Source: Burkholderiales bacterium (GTDB taxonomy: Bacteria; Pseudomonadota; Gammaproteobacteria; Burkholderiales; SG8-39). Taken from it: 40,796 nucleotides of DNA. The DNA is taken from positions 1 through 40,796 of the forward strand of contig JACZJU010000174.1 in assembly GCA_014860395.1 (NCBI GenBank), in the 5' to 3' direction. Below are positions 1 to 9,041 of the stretch, piece by piece. The translations under genes were made by a program, and so were the position numbers. The number at the start of each line of letters is the position of its first letter. The first letter of the stretch is position 1. The notes beneath the pieces are model-generated. The model was not told the DNA's origin, made no database searches, and saw only the letters and a program-made list of their open reading frames with translations.

Positions 1-246
1 GGAGGGCAGCTTGTACTCCACGCCGTAGTATTTTGCGCTGCGGGCGAAATCGCGCTTGGCGTAATCGCCTTTCAGAGGCACGTTGGGCAAGGGCCCGCTG
101 CCGGTGATTTTCATCGCCGCGCCGAGCAGAAACGGCCGCCATATGACTTCGCGCCCATATTTGGCGCCGAGGGCGTCTATCCGGGTGCTGGCAAAATAGC
201 CGTAGGGCGAGGAAAAGTCGAAATAGAAATCGATCGGTGCCGCCAT
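1..246 (-). CDS. 2-hydroxychromene-2-carboxylate isomerase-like protein (C-terminus outside window)
   Basis: The window holds the first 82 codons; the rest lies beyond position 1. The N-terminus reads MAAPIDFYFDFSSPYGYFAS, the opening of the HCCA isomerase branch of the DsbA/glutathione-S-transferase kappa thioredoxin fold. The Ser of FSSPY is the position used by this family to activate glutathione. Known members isomerise 2-hydroxychromene-2-carboxylate in naphthalene-type catabolism, but many are annotated only by fold, so the substrate is unknown here. The start ATG at 246 has an AGGAG six bases upstream. It lies about 110 bp downstream of nhaR on the same strand and could be co-transcribed with it. 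Confidence 0.8.
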   Translation of the reverse strand, partial: MAAPIDFYFDFSSPYGYFASTRIDALGAKYGREVIWRPFLLGAAMKITGSGPLPNVPLKGDYAKRDFARSAKYYGVEYKLPS

Positions 247-354
247 GTCTGCTCCTGGTTTTCGGTCTGCTTACTCGCACTGCCCGGCGTCGGCGGCGCT
301 CGGGCGCGTCCACGCCGTGGTGCAGCCGCAGCCTACGAGCACAGTGTAGCGCCT

Positions 355-1314
355 CTAGCCTGCGCGCGCCCGGCCGCGGTTGGGCTTCGCGGCCCGCACT
401 GCGCCGGTTTGCGCGCCACCGAACAGGTCATGCTGCGCGGCCTCGCTCATGGCAATCGTGGCCGGATGTCGCAGGCGGCGTTCTGTCGTTATCGCATACA
501 GCTGTTCGACTACGGTTTCGATCCGCCCTACCCGGCGGACTCCATATTGCCCGCAGATATGATCAGCGATGGCCGTAGGAGCGACAAACAGTCCTGCACC
601 GCCCTGGCCAAATGCTTTGAGCAGGGCGCTGTCGTCGAACTCGCCGACGATATGCGGATGAAGATCCTGATCCTCCAGCCATTGCGTCAGACGCGGACGC
701 ACGGCTACCCCTTCGCCGGGCATCAAGAACGGGGCGCCGTCCAGCAACGCGGGAAACTTTCCTACCAGAGATTCCACCACCGCGGGGGCGCCGAAGACGG
801 TGACGTCACTTGCCCCGAGCGGGTGGTTATAGCCGCGTACCTTGAATTCGGCTGGCATCGGCCGGTCGGCGATGACGATGTCGAGGCGGTGAACCGCCAG
901 ATCCGCCAGCAGGCCCGGCAGCCGTCCCTCACGGCAGATCAACTGCACCGGGTCTTCGAGGTGCAGCGCCGGCTCGACCACGCGATACGCCACCGACTTA
1001 GGCACCGAGTCGGCGATGCCGATCATGAAGGGCAGCCGCTTTCTCGCCGTCTGGTCGCGCACCATCTCCAGCAGTTCGTCGCCGAGGCTGAAGATCTCGT
1101 CGGCATAGCTCAGGATACGCCGGCCGACTTCGGTCAATTCCAGACCGCGTCCTGCCCGGCGCAGCAATTCGGCCCCCAGGGATTCCTCCAACTCGCGCAG
1201 CTGCACGCTGATCGACTGCGGCGTGACGTGCAATTGCGCGCTGGCGCGGGCAATGCTGCCTGACTTGGCGACCGCCCAGAAATAGCGCAGGTGCTTGAAA
1301 TTGAGTGTGGCCAT
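355..1314 (-). CDS. nhaR: NhaR-type LysR family transcriptional regulator
   Basis: A 319-residue LysR protein with an N-terminal winged helix-turn-helix (about residues 5-65, FKHLRYFWAVAKSGSIARAS) and a C-terminal co-inducer domain. Segments such as LRYFWAV, EFDDSALLKAFG and LFVAPTAIAD match the NhaR subgroup, with E. coli NhaR having LYYFWHV, EFDDAALMKAFG and IFVAPT at the same places. NhaR in E. coli activates nhaA in response to sodium. Here nhaA is the last gene of the operon diverging from this one, about 5.4 kb away, so the regulator probably controls the whole operon from the shared intergenic region. The last 20 residues are a basic tail absent from E. coli NhaR. No strong ribosome binding site precedes the ATG at 1314. 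Confidence 0.9.
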   Translation of the reverse strand: MATLNFKHLRYFWAVAKSGSIARASAQLHVTPQSISVQLRELEESLGAELLRRAGRGLELTEVGRRILSYADEIFSLGDELLEMVRDQTARKRLPFMIGIADSVPKSVAYRVVEPALHLEDPVQLICREGRLPGLLADLAVHRLDIVIADRPMPAEFKVRGYNHPLGASDVTVFGAPAVVESLVGKFPALLDGAPFLMPGEGVAVRPRLTQWLEDQDLHPHIVGEFDDSALLKAFGQGGAGLFVAPTAIADHICGQYGVRRVGRIETVVEQLYAITTERRLRHPATIAMSEAAQHDLFGGAQTGAVRAAKPNRGRARAG

Positions 1315-1427
1315 AGGCGGTTTGATAATCAGTTAAAAACTAACAATAAACCAATTATATTCGATTTGTTAGACCTATCGCGCGCCCGTAGAATTCGCGG
1401 CGTGTTCAACCAGATTGGAGCGCCAAC
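1315..1427. promoter_or_regulatory. Divergent nhaR/hpf control region with inverted repeat
   Basis: This AT-rich 113 bp gap separates nhaR from the six-gene operon. It holds a perfect 7-bp inverted repeat, CTAACAA at 1340-1346 and TTGTTAG at 1366-1372, with centres 26 bp apart, and a small dyad TGATaATCA at 1324-1332. LysR proteins commonly bind interrupted dyads in shared promoters, so these are candidate NhaR sites. The assignment is inference; no match to a published NhaR consensus was checked. Confidence 0.45.
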
Positions 1428-1847
1428 ATGCAGATCGATATTCAGGCCAGAGGCTTCAAGTTGACCGAGGGGCTGCGCGAGTATGTCGAACGCAGGCTGA
1501 GTTTCGTTTTCGGTTCCACCCGGCGCAGCGTGCGCCGAATCTCGGTGCGTCTGAGCGACGAAAACGGACCGCGCGGAGGCCATGACATGCGCTGCCGAAT
1601 GCAGGTGGGCCTCGCGGACGCACCGTCGGTCGTGATCGAGGACACCGAAACCAGCATGTACGTGGCGATCGATCGCGCCGCGGATCGTGTCGGCCGTGTG
1701 GTAGCGCGCCGGATCGAACGACTGCGCAAGAATCGGCGCATTTCCGGTCTGCTCCCGGGCAGCGCCTTTTCGCGCCCCGGGCAAGAGCCTGCAGGCGAGG
1801 CACCCGCCGCGGCAGCGAAGCTTTACGACGGCAAGTCGCCGGTCTGA
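1428..1847 (+). CDS. HPF/RaiA-type ribosome-associated factor
   Basis: A 139-residue protein with one S30AE domain over about residues 1-100 (MQIDIQARGFKLTEGLREYVERRL at the start, ETSMYVAIDRAADRVGRVVARRIERL at the end). The fold binds the small ribosomal subunit in the decoding channel and silences or dimerises ribosomes under stress. The tail from about residue 105 is Pro/Ala-rich and lacks the C-terminal dimerisation domain of long HPFs. GGAG lies about 10 bases before the ATG. It is the first gene of the operon that continues through the Alx/TerC-type gene, ftsH, htpX, the sodium channel and nhaA, 39 bp before the next gene. It is probably a second, stress-dedicated copy and not the hpf of the rpoN locus, but this cannot be proved from the window. 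Confidence 0.85.
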   Translation: MQIDIQARGFKLTEGLREYVERRLSFVFGSTRRSVRRISVRLSDENGPRGGHDMRCRMQVGLADAPSVVIEDTETSMYVAIDRAADRVGRVVARRIERLRKNRRISGLLPGSAFSRPGQEPAGEAPAAAAKLYDGKSPV

Positions 1848-1886
1848 CGCCGGCATCACCTTTACGGAACAGAAGGCACAGGACGC

Positions 1887-2882
1887 ATGGACACGATAGG
1901 CACCTGGTGGATGTGGACAGGCTTCGCCGTGATCATAGCCGCGATGCTCGCCATCGATCTGCTCCTGCTTGGCCGCGGAAAGCAGCGTCGCGTCTCCCCG
2001 AGGGAGGCGGCGGCATGGTCCGCGATATGGATCGGCGTGTCCTTTCTTTTCGCCGCCGCGCTCTGGTGGTATCTGAACGGCGCGGCGGGACGCGAGATCG
2101 CCAACGCGAAAACGCTCGAATTTGTCACCGGCTATTTGATCGAGAAGTCCCTGGCCATCGACAACGTATTCGTATGGCTCATGTTGTTTTCGTACTTCGC
2201 CGTGCCGCTCGAGCTGCAGAAGCGCGTCCTCGTGTTCGGGGTGCTCGGCGCAATCGTCATGCGAACGGCCATGATTTTCGCCGGTGCCTGGCTGGTCGTC
2301 GAGTTCCACTGGATACTCTACGTGTTTGGCGCCTTCCTGCTGTTCACCGGCATCAAGATGTGGCGGTTCGCCGAAGTGAAGCCAGATCTCGCCAACAACC
2401 CGGTGATTCGCTGGATCCGCAGCCGCATGCAGGTAAACGACACGCTCGAAGGCGAACAATTCTTCGTTCTGCGCGAGGAGCGCGGCCGGCTGGTGCGCTA
2501 CGCGACGCCGCTGTTCCTCGTGCTGGTGCTGGTCGAGCTGTCCGACCTGATCTTCGCGGTCGACTCGATTCCGGCGATTTTCGCCATCACCACCGACCCG
2601 TTCATCGTGCTGACCTCGAACGTATTCGCCATCCTCGGCTTGCGTGCGATGTATTTCCTGCTGGCCGACATGGGGGAGCGCTTCTCCTTGCTGAAGTACG
2701 GTCTTGCGCTGGTGCTCGTCTTCATCGGCACGAAGATGCTGCTGATCGACCTCGTCAAGATCCCGGTGCTCGTTTCCCTGGGGGTCGTCGCGGCGATCAT
2801 CACCGCGGCCATCGTCCTGTCGCTGCGCAAGGATGCGCGCAATCGCCCGGCTACGCCTTTGGCCGACGCCGGCAACGCCTGA
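1887..2882 (+). CDS. TerC/Alx-family integral membrane protein
   Basis: 331 residues with about nine hydrophobic segments. The family signatures are clear: [14 protein letters not shown] near residue 85 and [20 protein letters not shown] near residue 215, carrying the conserved acidic residues of the membrane core. The length and the central soluble loop (about residues 165-200) fit the Alx branch. Alx/TerC proteins have been linked to manganese export, alkaline pH response and tellurite resistance. The true substrate here is unknown. The gene lies 14 bp upstream of ftsH and is presumably co-transcribed. Its place between a ribosome-hibernation factor and proteases suggests a role in stress-time ion or metal balance. 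Confidence 0.85.
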   Translation: MDTIGTWWMWTGFAVIIAAMLAIDLLLLGRGKQRRVSPREAAAWSAIWIGVSFLFAAALWWYLNGAAGREIANAKTLEFVTGYLIEKSLAIDNVFVWLMLFSYFAVPLELQKRVLVFGVLGAIVMRTAMIFAGAWLVVEFHWILYVFGAFLLFTGIKMWRFAEVKPDLANNPVIRWIRSRMQVNDTLEGEQFFVLREERGRLVRYATPLFLVLVLVELSDLIFAVDSIPAIFAITTDPFIVLTSNVFAILGLRAMYFLLADMGERFSLLKYGLALVLVFIGTKMLLIDLVKIPVLVSLGVVAAIITAAIVLSLRKDARNRPATPLADAGNA

Positions 2883-2896
2883 ACGGAGGAATCATC

Positions 2897-4735
2897 ATGG
2901 AAAAGAAAACGCAATTCTCGATCTGGTACTTCGCTTTCGCCTTCTTCGCCGTGCTCATGCTGCACAACGCATGGGTCGGCGCGCGCGGCATCGCGCCGAT
3001 TGCCTACAGCGAGTTTCAGACGCTGGTCAAGGAAGGCAAGGTCGTCGATATCGCGATCGCGGACAACCGCATCCAGGGCACGCTCAAGCAGCCGATCGAG
3101 GGCAAGTCGCGCTTCGTCACGACCCGCGTCGATCCGGCCCTGGCCAAGGATCTGGCGGAGTACGACGTAAAGTTCAGCGGCATCGTCGAGAGCACCTTCC
3201 TGCGCGATCTGCTCGGCTGGGTGGTCCCGGCCCTGGTCTTCGTCGGCATCTGGATCTTCGCCATGCGCAGGTTTGCAGGCAAGCTGGGCGGCGGCGGCTT
3301 CATGAACATAGGCAAGAGCAAGGCCAAGGTCTACGTCGAGACTGACACCAAGGTCGATTTCGCCGATGTGGCCGGGGTCGAGGAGGCCAAGGACGAGCTC
3401 AAGGAAATCGTCGGCTTCCTCAGGGACCCGCGGCATTTCGGCCGACTGGGCGGGCGCGCGCCGAAGGGCGTGCTGCTGGTCGGTCCGCCGGGAACCGGCA
3501 AGACCCTGCTCGCGCGCGCGGTGGCGGGCGAGGCGGGGGTGCCGTTCTTCTCGATCTCCGGCTCGGAATTCGTCGAGATGTTCGTGGGCGTCGGCGCCGC
3601 GCGCGTGCGCGACCTGTTCGAGCAGGCGCGCGCGAAGGCGCCGGCGATCATTTTCATCGACGAGCTTGACGCGCTAGGCCGCGCCCGTTCCTCCGGCGGC
3701 GCGCTCGGCGGTCACGACGAAAAGGAGCAGACGCTGAATCAGCTGCTGGTCGAACTCGACGGCTTCGACGCTTCCAACGGGCTGGTGCTGCTCGGCGCGA
3801 CCAATCGTCCGGAGGTGCTCGACCCGGCGCTGCTGCGCGCCGGGCGCTTCGACCGCCAGGTGGTGGTCGACCGGCCCGACAAGGCCGGCCGGATCGAGAT
3901 ACTCGGCGTGCACATGAAGAACATCAAGCCTGCCGCCGACCTCGACGCGGCCAAGATCGCCGATCTGACGCCCGGCTTCACCGGCGCGGAACTCGCCAAT
4001 CTGTGCAACGAGGCGGCGCTCGCGGCCACCCGCCGCGACGGCGAGGCCGTAACGCTGGATGACTTCACCGTGGCGATCGAGCGCATCGTCGCCGGCCTGG
4101 AGAAAAAGAACCGCGTGCTCACGCCGCGGGAACGCGAAGTCGTCGCCCACCACGAGATGGGCCATGCGCTGGCGGCGATGGCGCTGCCCGGCGCCGACCC
4201 GGTGCACAAGGTGTCCATCATTCCGCGCGGCGTCGGCGCGCTCGGCTATACGATTCAGCGGCCCACCGAGGAGCGCTATCTGATGACGCGCAGCGAACTG
4301 CAGAACCGCATGGCGGTGCTGCTAGGCGGGCGCGCCGCGGAGGAGCTGATCTTCGGTCATTTCTCCACCGGAGCGGCCGACGATCTGCAGCGCGTCACCG
4401 CGATCGCCCGCGCCATGGTGACACGCTATGGCATGCACGCCGAACTCGGGCACGTTGTCTACGAGAAAGAACGCCAGAACTTCCTCGGCCAAGTCGCGCC
4501 GAACTTCGGCGACAAGGCTTACAGCGAGGCGACTGCGCGCGAGATAGACCTGGCCGTGCGCGACATTGTCGCGGACGCGTACCGGCACACCCTCGAGCTT
4601 TTGCGCACGCGCGAAGCGCTGCTGCGCGCATCGGCGCTCGAGTTGCTCGAGCGCGAGACCCTGGGCGGGACCGATCTCGAACGCATACGCGCCGCGGCCG
4701 CCGCGCCAGTCCTGCCTCTGGCGCATGCCGCCTGA
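2897..4735 (+). CDS. ftsH: ATP-dependent zinc metalloprotease FtsH (stress-island type paralogue)
   Basis: 612 residues. Two membrane segments (about 9-26 and 105-124) frame a periplasmic domain. The AAA module has Walker A GPPGTGKT (196-203), Walker [10 protein letters not shown] (251-259) and the second region of homology RAGRFDR (314-320). The protease zinc site is HEMGH (419-423). The enzyme unfolds and degrades membrane and soluble proteins in the inner membrane. The frame stays open far upstream through the preceding gene, but the ATG at 2897 follows GGAGGA by six bases and begins the typical MEKKTQF N-terminus, so that start is preferred. The N-terminal half differs from housekeeping FtsH and resembles the extra FtsH encoded in protein-quality-control stress islands. 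The operon context supports a dedicated stress copy. Confidence 0.92.
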   Translation: MEKKTQFSIWYFAFAFFAVLMLHNAWVGARGIAPIAYSEFQTLVKEGKVVDIAIADNRIQGTLKQPIEGKSRFVTTRVDPALAKDLAEYDVKFSGIVESTFLRDLLGWVVPALVFVGIWIFAMRRFAGKLGGGGFMNIGKSKAKVYVETDTKVDFADVAGVEEAKDELKEIVGFLRDPRHFGRLGGRAPKGVLLVGPPGTGKTLLARAVAGEAGVPFFSISGSEFVEMFVGVGAARVRDLFEQARAKAPAIIFIDELDALGRARSSGGALGGHDEKEQTLNQLLVELDGFDASNGLVLLGATNRPEVLDPALLRAGRFDRQVVVDRPDKAGRIEILGVHMKNIKPAADLDAAKIADLTPGFTGAELANLCNEAALAATRRDGEAVTLDDFTVAIERIVAGLEKKNRVLTPREREVVAHHEMGHALAAMALPGADPVHKVSIIPRGVGALGYTIQRPTEERYLMTRSELQNRMAVLLGGRAAEELIFGHFSTGAADDLQRVTAIARAMVTRYGMHAELGHVVYEKERQNFLGQVAPNFGDKAYSEATAREIDLAVRDIVADAYRHTLELLRTREALLRASALELLERETLGGTDLERIRAAAAAPVLPLAHAA

Positions 4736-4787
4736 GGCTGATCATTGAGATTTTGATTTGTTCCACACCTATTGAACGGAGCTTTCC

Positions 4788-5702
4788 ATGAAACGCATTG
4801 CCTTGTTCCTCATGACCAACCTCGCCGTGCTGGTCACGCTGTCGGTGGTCGTCCATGCTTTCGGCTTCAACCGGTTCATCAGCGCCCAGGGCCTCGATTT
4901 CGGCGGGCTGATTGCGTTTGCCGCCGTATTCGGCTTTGGCGGCGCTTTCATTTCGCTGGCGATATCGAAGTGGTCGGCGAAAATGGCGGTCGGCGCCCGC
5001 GTCATCGCGCAGCCCGCGAACGCGACCGAGCACTGGCTGGTCGATACCGTCGCCCGCCAAGCCAAGGCAGCCGGCATCGGCATGCCGGAAGTCGCGGTCT
5101 ATGAATCCGACGACGTCAACGCCTTCGCCACGGGCATGAGCCGCAACCATGCGCTGGTCGCCGTATCGACCGGCCTGCTGCAGCGGATGACGCGCGACGA
5201 GGCCGAAGCCGTGCTCGGCCACGAAGTCTCGCACGTCGCCAATGGCGACATGGTGACCCTCGCCTTGATCCAGGGCATCGTCAACACCTTTGTCATCGTC
5301 ATCGCCCGCGCCGTCGGCTGGTTCGTCGACCGCGTCATCCTCAAGAACGAGCAAGGCCCCGGCATCGGCTATTACGTGACCTTCTTCGTGCTTGAGATCG
5401 GGCTGGGGATCCTCGCCTCTGGCATCGTCATGTGGTTCTCGCGCCGGCGCGAGTTCCGTGCCGATGCCGGCGGAGCCGACCTGGCCGGACGCAACAAGAT
5501 GATCGCGGCGCTCGAGCGCCTGCACGCCCTGCACGAGGCCCCGCACTTGCCCGAGCGGGTCGCGGCATTCGGTATCTCCGGCGGCGGCAGCTCAGGCTGG
5601 AGGCGCTTCTTCGCCACCCACCCGCCGCTGGCCGAACGCATCGCTGCCCTGCGCGCCACCCCCGCTGCCCGGCCCGCCATGCGCCGGCAACTGGAATCCT
5701 GA
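4788..5702 (+). CDS. htpX: M48 family metalloprotease HtpX
   Basis: 304 residues, close to the 293 of E. coli HtpX. Two N-terminal membrane segments (about 5-25 and 40-60) are followed by the zinc protease motif HEVSH (145-149) with downstream NGD, then two more hydrophobic segments near 160-180 and 195-215, and the third-ligand region [14 protein letters not shown]. HtpX cleaves misfolded membrane proteins and acts alongside FtsH, which is the preceding gene. The ATG at 4788 has GGAG about nine bases upstream. The gene is 52 bp after ftsH and 10 bp before the channel gene. Confidence 0.92.
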   Translation: MKRIALFLMTNLAVLVTLSVVVHAFGFNRFISAQGLDFGGLIAFAAVFGFGGAFISLAISKWSAKMAVGARVIAQPANATEHWLVDTVARQAKAAGIGMPEVAVYESDDVNAFATGMSRNHALVAVSTGLLQRMTRDEAEAVLGHEVSHVANGDMVTLALIQGIVNTFVIVIARAVGWFVDRVILKNEQGPGIGYYVTFFVLEIGLGILASGIVMWFSRRREFRADAGGADLAGRNKMIAALERLHALHEAPHLPERVAAFGISGGGSSGWRRFFATHPPLAERIAALRATPAARPAMRRQLES

Positions 5703-5712
5703 GGACTTCGCG

Positions 5713-6669
5713 ATGCCCGAACTCGTGTCCGCGTCCCCGCGCCTCGCCTCAGAGCCGCGCATGCCGCTGGAAGCCCGGTCCGAAACCGCGGGCTCCCGGG
5801 TCGCTGCTGCGCGCGGGGGCGCGCCGGTCTGGCGCCAACGCCTGGCAGCTTGGATTCAGGCGCCGCTGGTCCAGAATGCGTTGATCGCGCTGATTCTCAT
5901 CAACGCGGCCATACTCGGGCTCGAAACCTTTCCCGGCGTGCGTTCGGACTGGGGCGGCTGGTTGCGTGCGCTGGACCAGGCAATTCTCGCGGTATTCGTG
6001 GTCGAGATTGCGCTGCGCCTGCTTGCGCACCGGATGGCGTTCTTCCGCGACCCCTGGAGCGTGTTCGACTTTGTCGTTGTCGGCATTGCGCTGATGCCCT
6101 CCAGCGGCCCGTTCGCGGTGCTGCGCGCGCTGCGCGTCCTGCGGGTCATGCGGGTGATCTCGCTGGTCCCCAGCATGCGCCGCGTGGCCGGCGGACTGAT
6201 CGCAGCCGTTCCCGGCCTGGGCGCGGTGATGGGCATGATCATGGTGATTCTCTATGTGTCCGCGGTGGTCGCGACCAAGCTCTTCGGCGAGCGCTTTCCC
6301 GAGTGGTTCGGGACGCTGGGCGAAAGCGCTTTCACGCTGTTCCAGGTAATGACGCTGGAGAGCTGGGCGATGGGCATCGTGCGCCCGGTTTTGGAGGTCT
6401 ATCCGCTCGCTTGGGTGTTCTTCCTGATTTACATATTGATCTCGACTTTCACCATGTTGAATCTGTTCATTGCCGTCGTGGTAAACGCAATGCAGACCGA
6501 GCACGCACGGGAATTCGAGGCGGAGAAGCGTAATGCTGCGCAGGAGGCGCCGACAGACATGTCGTTGCGCGTCGAGTTACAGGCGCTGCACAGCGAGGTC
6601 AAGAAGCTGCGTGAATCGCTGGAGCACAATCGGCCACCGACGGCCGCGACAACACAGGAGTCAGTATGA
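5713..6669 (+). CDS. NaChBac-like voltage-gated sodium channel
   Basis: 318 residues with six membrane segments between about 52 and 260, the layout of one-domain bacterial Nav channels. The S4 voltage sensor has arginines at every third place (R138, R141, R144, R147). The pore loop reads TLESWA at 214-219, matching the TLESW core of the selectivity filter of NaChBac/NavAb-type sodium channels. The tail (about 262-305) is charged and heptad-like, fitting the tetramerising coiled coil of this family. The first 40 residues are a long Pro/Ala/Arg-rich lead; later Met residues such as M17 are possible starts. The stop overlaps the nhaA start in ATGA, so channel and antiporter should be translationally coupled. 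Sodium selectivity is inferred from the filter only. Confidence 0.88.
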   Translation: MPELVSASPRLASEPRMPLEARSETAGSRVAAARGGAPVWRQRLAAWIQAPLVQNALIALILINAAILGLETFPGVRSDWGGWLRALDQAILAVFVVEIALRLLAHRMAFFRDPWSVFDFVVVGIALMPSSGPFAVLRALRVLRVMRVISLVPSMRRVAGGLIAAVPGLGAVMGMIMVILYVSAVVATKLFGERFPEWFGTLGESAFTLFQVMTLESWAMGIVRPVLEVYPLAWVFFLIYILISTFTMLNLFIAVVVNAMQTEHAREFEAEKRNAAQEAPTDMSLRVELQALHSEVKKLRESLEHNRPPTAATTQESV

Positions 6670-7877
6670 ATAGCACCAGCCTGCCCCAGTCCGCCGTCGC
6701 CGCAGCGGTGCAGCGTCTGTTTCGCACCGAATCGGCCCCGGGCGTGCTGCTGTTTGTCGCCGCCCTTCTGGCGATGCTGGTTGCCAATTCGCCGATGGCG
6801 GGCGCGCATCAGGCGTTTCTCGACATTCCAATCGTAGTCAAGATAGGCGCGTTCGAGATTGCGAAACCTTTGCTGCTATGGGTCAACGACGGCTTCATGG
6901 CGGTGTTCTTCTTCCTCGTCGGATTGGAACTGAAGCGTGAGGTGCTCCAAGGCGAGCTGTCTACCGTCCGTCAGGCGTTTCTGCCGGTCGCCGCCGCTAT
7001 CGGCGGAATCGCCGGGCCTGCGGCGATCTACGCGGTCTTGAACGCGGGCGATCCGGTGGCGGCGCGCGGATGGGCCATACCTGCTGCGACCGACATCGCG
7101 TTCGCTCTTGGCGTGCTCGCGCTGCTTGGCGACCGGGTGCCGCGCGGTCTGAAGATTTTCCTGCTCTCGGTCGCGATCGTCGACGATGTCGGCGCGATTC
7201 TCATCATCGCGCTGTTTTACTCTTCCGCCCCGCCGCCGATCACGCTGGCGATCGCCGGCGCCGCGCTCGGTGTGCTCATCATGCTGAATCGCAGCGGCGT
7301 CACGCGCATCTCGCCTTATCTGCTAGTCGGACTGGTATTGTGGGCCGCGGTGCTTAAGTCCGGCGTGCACGCCACGCTCGCCGGGGTGCTGCTGGCATTG
7401 ACGATTCCGCTGCGCACGCGAGGCAAGGAGGGCGAAGCGCCGGCATTGCAGCTTGAGCGCGACCTGCACCCGCCTGTAGTCTTCGGGATCCTGCCTCTGT
7501 TCGCATTCGCCAACGCCGGCGTTTCGTTCGACAACATGCAGTTCGCCGACCTGGCCCACAGCGTTCCGCTGGGCATCACGGCGGGACTGTTCCTGGGCAA
7601 GCAGATCGGTGTCATGCTCGTTGTGATTCCGCTCGTCGCCATGGGTTTGGCGCGGCTGCCGTCAGGCGCGAACTGGGCGAGCTTTTACGGCGTGGCGCTT
7701 ATCACCGGAATCGGTTTCACCATGAGTCTGTTCATCGGCAGCCTCGCGTTCAAGGAAGAGTTCGCCGCACAATTGCCGGTGGACGAGCGCGTCGGCATCC
7801 TGCTGGGTTCGGCCTTGTCCGCGGTGGCCGGCTATCTCGTGCTGCGCTACTCTCTGCACCGGCGGACACGGACATGA
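6666..7877 (+). CDS. nhaA: Na+/H+ antiporter NhaA
   Basis: 403 residues, slightly longer than E. coli NhaA (388), with about twelve hydrophobic segments. Key residues are present: D143 in ATDIAFALG (E. coli D133), the pair D173-D174 in AIVDDVGA (E. coli D163-D164), and a lysine in LGKQIGV corresponding to K300. NhaA expels sodium or lithium in exchange for two protons and is most active at alkaline pH. It is the last gene of the operon and its start overlaps the channel stop by four bases. The divergent nhaR at the operon head fits sodium-responsive control. No clear intrinsic terminator is visible in the 205 bp that follow. Confidence 0.95.
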   Translation: MNSTSLPQSAVAAAVQRLFRTESAPGVLLFVAALLAMLVANSPMAGAHQAFLDIPIVVKIGAFEIAKPLLLWVNDGFMAVFFFLVGLELKREVLQGELSTVRQAFLPVAAAIGGIAGPAAIYAVLNAGDPVAARGWAIPAATDIAFALGVLALLGDRVPRGLKIFLLSVAIVDDVGAILIIALFYSSAPPPITLAIAGAALGVLIMLNRSGVTRISPYLLVGLVLWAAVLKSGVHATLAGVLLALTIPLRTRGKEGEAPALQLERDLHPPVVFGILPLFAFANAGVSFDNMQFADLAHSVPLGITAGLFLGKQIGVMLVVIPLVAMGLARLPSGANWASFYGVALITGIGFTMSLFIGSLAFKEEFAAQLPVDERVGILLGSALSAVAGYLVLRYSLHRRTRT

Positions 7878-8082
7878 AACCAGCGGAAGGCGGCGCGAAC
7901 ATCATCGATAAAGGTGCGGCGGGTAAAGCCCGGGCGTGGCTCAAGCTATGAAATTCCGTCACAAAAGGCGCACCGATCTTTTGGGATGAATTCGACCATG
8001 AATCCTGTCAAAATTCCCCGATTGCCGGCGCCCGCCTGCGGAAACGCCAGGATTTCAACCGTCTTACTCCGGTCGGACGAAA

Positions 8083-8913
8083 CTATCCGACGAGTCTGCG
8101 CCTGTAGTCGTCGCGGCTGCGCAGCTTGTTTTCAACCATCTTGACGCCCGCGACCCCCTGCACAGTGCGCTCGACCTCGGCGCGCTCGCGCTCATCGAAA
8201 ACGATGCCGCCCAGGGTGATGGCGCCGTCGTTGGCGGCGGCCGAAATCTGCACCGAGCGCGTCGGCGCATGCTCGCGCAGGGCTGCCTTGACCAGCGCGG
8301 CGAGCTTGAGATCGGCGAGCCGGCGTTGCGAGGCGGGCGTCTCAGCAAAGTTCGGGTTTCTTACGAGCTTGAGGACTTTGTCGACGCATTCGCCGACGTC
8401 CACGCGCTCGGTGTTGAACACCACGTCGTATAACTCGGCGCTCTGCCAATCGACGCCGAAATGGCGCCGAATGATGGCCGCATGGGCTTCGTCGCTGATC
8501 GATATCTCCGAGTCGACGAATCCCTGGTCGCTGCTGCCCAGGCGCTCGAGCATGCGCTTCCGGCGCAATTCTGGCGGTGCGCATACGCGCACGCAGACGG
8601 CGTGGGGCACGGCGCGCAACAACTGGGCCGCGCCCCAGCCGCGCAGAACGCAACCGCCGTCGCGCGCCGCCAAGTCTATAATCTCGGCTGCGGTGTAGAT
8701 CGACAAGCTGGTCTTGTCGGCGGTAAGTTTTTCCAGGATGCCGGCCTTGCCATCGACGAGCCGCTGCACGTGGCTTTTGCGCACGCGCATCTTGTTGGCC
8801 AAGTGTTCGATGATCTCGTGATGAATCAGCGGGACGTTCAGCTCCGCCGCGACTTGCTCGGCTACGCGGACGCCGAGCGAACCCATTTCCCGCGTGATAG
8901 CGATCAGTGGCAT
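8083..8913 (-). CDS. Cytidylate kinase-like protein fused to a C-terminal BON domain
   Basis: 276 residues from the ATG at 8913, chosen because GGAGGAG lies just upstream of it; an ATG four codons earlier would itself overlap that ribosome binding site. Residues 1-190 resemble the cytidylate-kinase-like family (LIAITREMGSLGVRVAEQVA at the start, ARDGGCVLRGWGA in the middle). The nucleotide loop is degenerate: the GxxGxGK lysine is missing, as in other family members, so CMP kinase activity is doubtful. Residues about 205-272 form a BON domain (AANDGAITLGGIVFDERERA, GVAGVKMVENKL), a fold usually seen in envelope or ligand-binding proteins. No signal peptide or membrane segment is visible. Function unknown. 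Confidence 0.75.
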   Translation of the reverse strand: MPLIAITREMGSLGVRVAEQVAAELNVPLIHHEIIEHLANKMRVRKSHVQRLVDGKAGILEKLTADKTSLSIYTAAEIIDLAARDGGCVLRGWGAAQLLRAVPHAVCVRVCAPPELRRKRMLERLGSSDQGFVDSEISISDEAHAAIIRRHFGVDWQSAELYDVVFNTERVDVGECVDKVLKLVRNPNFAETPASQRRLADLKLAALVKAALREHAPTRSVQISAAANDGAITLGGIVFDERERAEVERTVQGVAGVKMVENKLRSRDDYRRRLVG

Positions 8914-8922
8914 GGTCTCCTC

Positions 8923-8956
8923 CATTGTTGTTTCTTATTCATTGTTGTTGCTTATT
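8923..8956. repeat. 17-bp tandem duplication ahead of the cytidylate kinase-like gene
   Basis: Two adjacent 17-bp units, 8923-8939 and 8940-8956, both beginning CATTGTTGTT and ending CTTATT, differ at one base. They lie in the AT-rich leader of the downstream minus-strand gene, just before its ribosome binding site. They could be a leader element or a slippage product. Confidence 0.7.
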
Positions 8957-9041
8957 GTTTGCGCCAAACGGCGGGTTCGTGTTCCCGCTAAGGGCGTTAA
9001 CGACGGGAGGCCGGCAAACTTTAGCGCGCCCGCGCCGGCTG

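Noticed and set aside
1329..2459. Minus-strand frame opposite hpf and the Alx/TerC-type gene
   Set aside because: Antisense shadow across two genes with good starts and family motifs.
1907..2896. Long in-frame extension upstream of ftsH, overlapping the Alx/TerC-type gene
   Set aside because: It lacks FtsH similarity; the ATG at 2897 has a good ribosome binding site and the normal N-terminus.
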